This document shows positions 12,383-12,788 of a DNA stretch of 12,788 bases, in pieces (positions within the stretch are counted from its first letter, which is position 1; every line of letters starts with the position of its first letter). A program made the position numbers and the translations under genes. The notes under the pieces are model-generated. The model had not been told where the DNA came from and ran no database searches. It was given only the letters and a program-made list of their open reading frames with translations. The stretch comes from CF-161 sp035638495 (GTDB lineage: Bacteria; Chloroflexota; Dormibacteria; Dormibacterales; Dormibacteraceae): the NCBI GenBank assembly GCA_035638495.1, contig DASQZW010000221.1, positions 1-12,788 of the forward strand, written 5' to 3'.

Positions 12383-12788
12383 GCCCAGAGGCGGCGGCCG
12401 CCGTGAGCCCGCGACACACCTCCTCCTCCCCCATGGGGTTGGTGAGGTGAACCTCACGAGCGGCCGGTCGCCTGGGTGGAGCGCCGACCATGCCCCGCCG
12501 TCCTGGATGGCAGCGTACTTGGTGTCGCCGCCAGAGAGTGCCACGAGGCAGAGGGGTTGGGGTGCGCGAATGCCAGGGTGGGACCGGGCCAGAGGCGCCT
12601 CCAGGCCGGCGTACATCACGGTCATCTGGCTGACGGATGTCGAAGCCGCAGTGTACGCCCGAGCGTCGGAAATGGCTCCAGCGAAGCGGACCAGCGCGAA
12701 CGCCACAGTAGTTGGGGTCGCGGCGGCTGCGGGCACTGCCGGCTTCCGCTTCGTCCGCGACCGGGTGGTGGTGGGCGGAACCCCGGTC
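12383..12788. other. No recognised gene to window end
   Basis: Apart from the palindrome at 12442-12457, I see no feature I can name. Minus-strand and plus-strand frames both remain open over parts of this stretch; a plus-strand frame reads YITVIWLTDVEAAVYARAS and onward to the edge. None has a good ribosome binding site or a recognisable motif. A gene entering from the right edge cannot be excluded. Confidence 0.4.
12442..12457. repeat. 16-bp perfect palindrome (7-2-7)
   Basis: GTGAGGT, a GA spacer and ACCTCAC form a perfect inverted repeat 60 bp after the DesR-like gene. It could be an operator for a downstream gene or a small hairpin (GTGAG/CTCAC). It shares the pattern GTRAG-N6-CTYAC with the palindrome at 898-913. 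Confidence 0.4.

Noticed and set aside
1..12788. CRISPR array or insertion sequence ends
   Set aside because: No regularly spaced direct repeats, transposase gene or paired terminal repeats were seen; the only mobile-element trace is the integrase remnant.

Overview
The window is GC-rich (roughly 70 % by eye). It has short intergenic gaps, many ATGA/GTGA stop-start overlaps, NarL/DesK-type two-component pairs and a probably leaderless mer promoter. This style fits high-GC Actinomycetota or Chloroflexota, but no marker fixes the phylum.

Layout. (1) At 1-468, minus strand, is the N-terminal part of an AHSA1/SRPBCC protein cut by the window edge. A gene-poor stretch follows, with an isolated intrinsic-terminator hairpin and two palindromes. 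(2) At 1076-2514 is a two-gene operon: a membrane-anchored thioredoxin-like protein whose frame is interrupted by UGA exactly at the first residue of its redox motif (U-A-T-C), coupled by ATGA to a CcdA/DsbD-type membrane electron carrier. (3) At 2592-4519, minus strand, is a sensor kinase and LuxR-type regulator pair, divergent from a six-helix membrane protein (4745-5446). (4) At 5697-9441 is an organomercury-type operon. In order it holds merR with the three mercury-binding cysteines at canonical spacing, a free-standing MerB C-terminal-like protein, a small thioredoxin-fold protein, a MerB homologue with in-frame UGA at the Cys159 position, a second MerB with the normal Cys-Asp-Cys triad, a rhodanese-CBS fusion with in-frame UGA at the catalytic cysteine, a UspA-like protein, and an OsmC-like gene with UGA at its conserved cysteine that is broken just after it. 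(5) At 9425-9892, minus strand, is a tyrosine recombinase pseudogene abutting the broken OsmC gene. (6) At 10347-12382 are a small membrane protein and a second DesK/DesR-like pair, followed by 400 bases without a recognised gene.

Main point: three full-length genes, plus one truncated gene, carry an in-frame UGA at the position of a functional cysteine. Translation resumes in the same frame with clear family similarity. The three full-length cases each have a short hairpin with a G-starting apical loop 20-23 nt after the UGA, as expected for bacterial SECIS elements. I read this as a selenocysteine-dependent organomercury or organometal detoxification locus. MerR would sense the metal, the MerB-type proteins would cleave the carbon-metal bond, and the rhodanese, OsmC and thioredoxin/CcdA proteins would supply thiol or selenol chemistry. 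No merA, merT, merP or selA/B/C/D is visible here, so metal reduction or export and Sec machinery must lie elsewhere if they exist.
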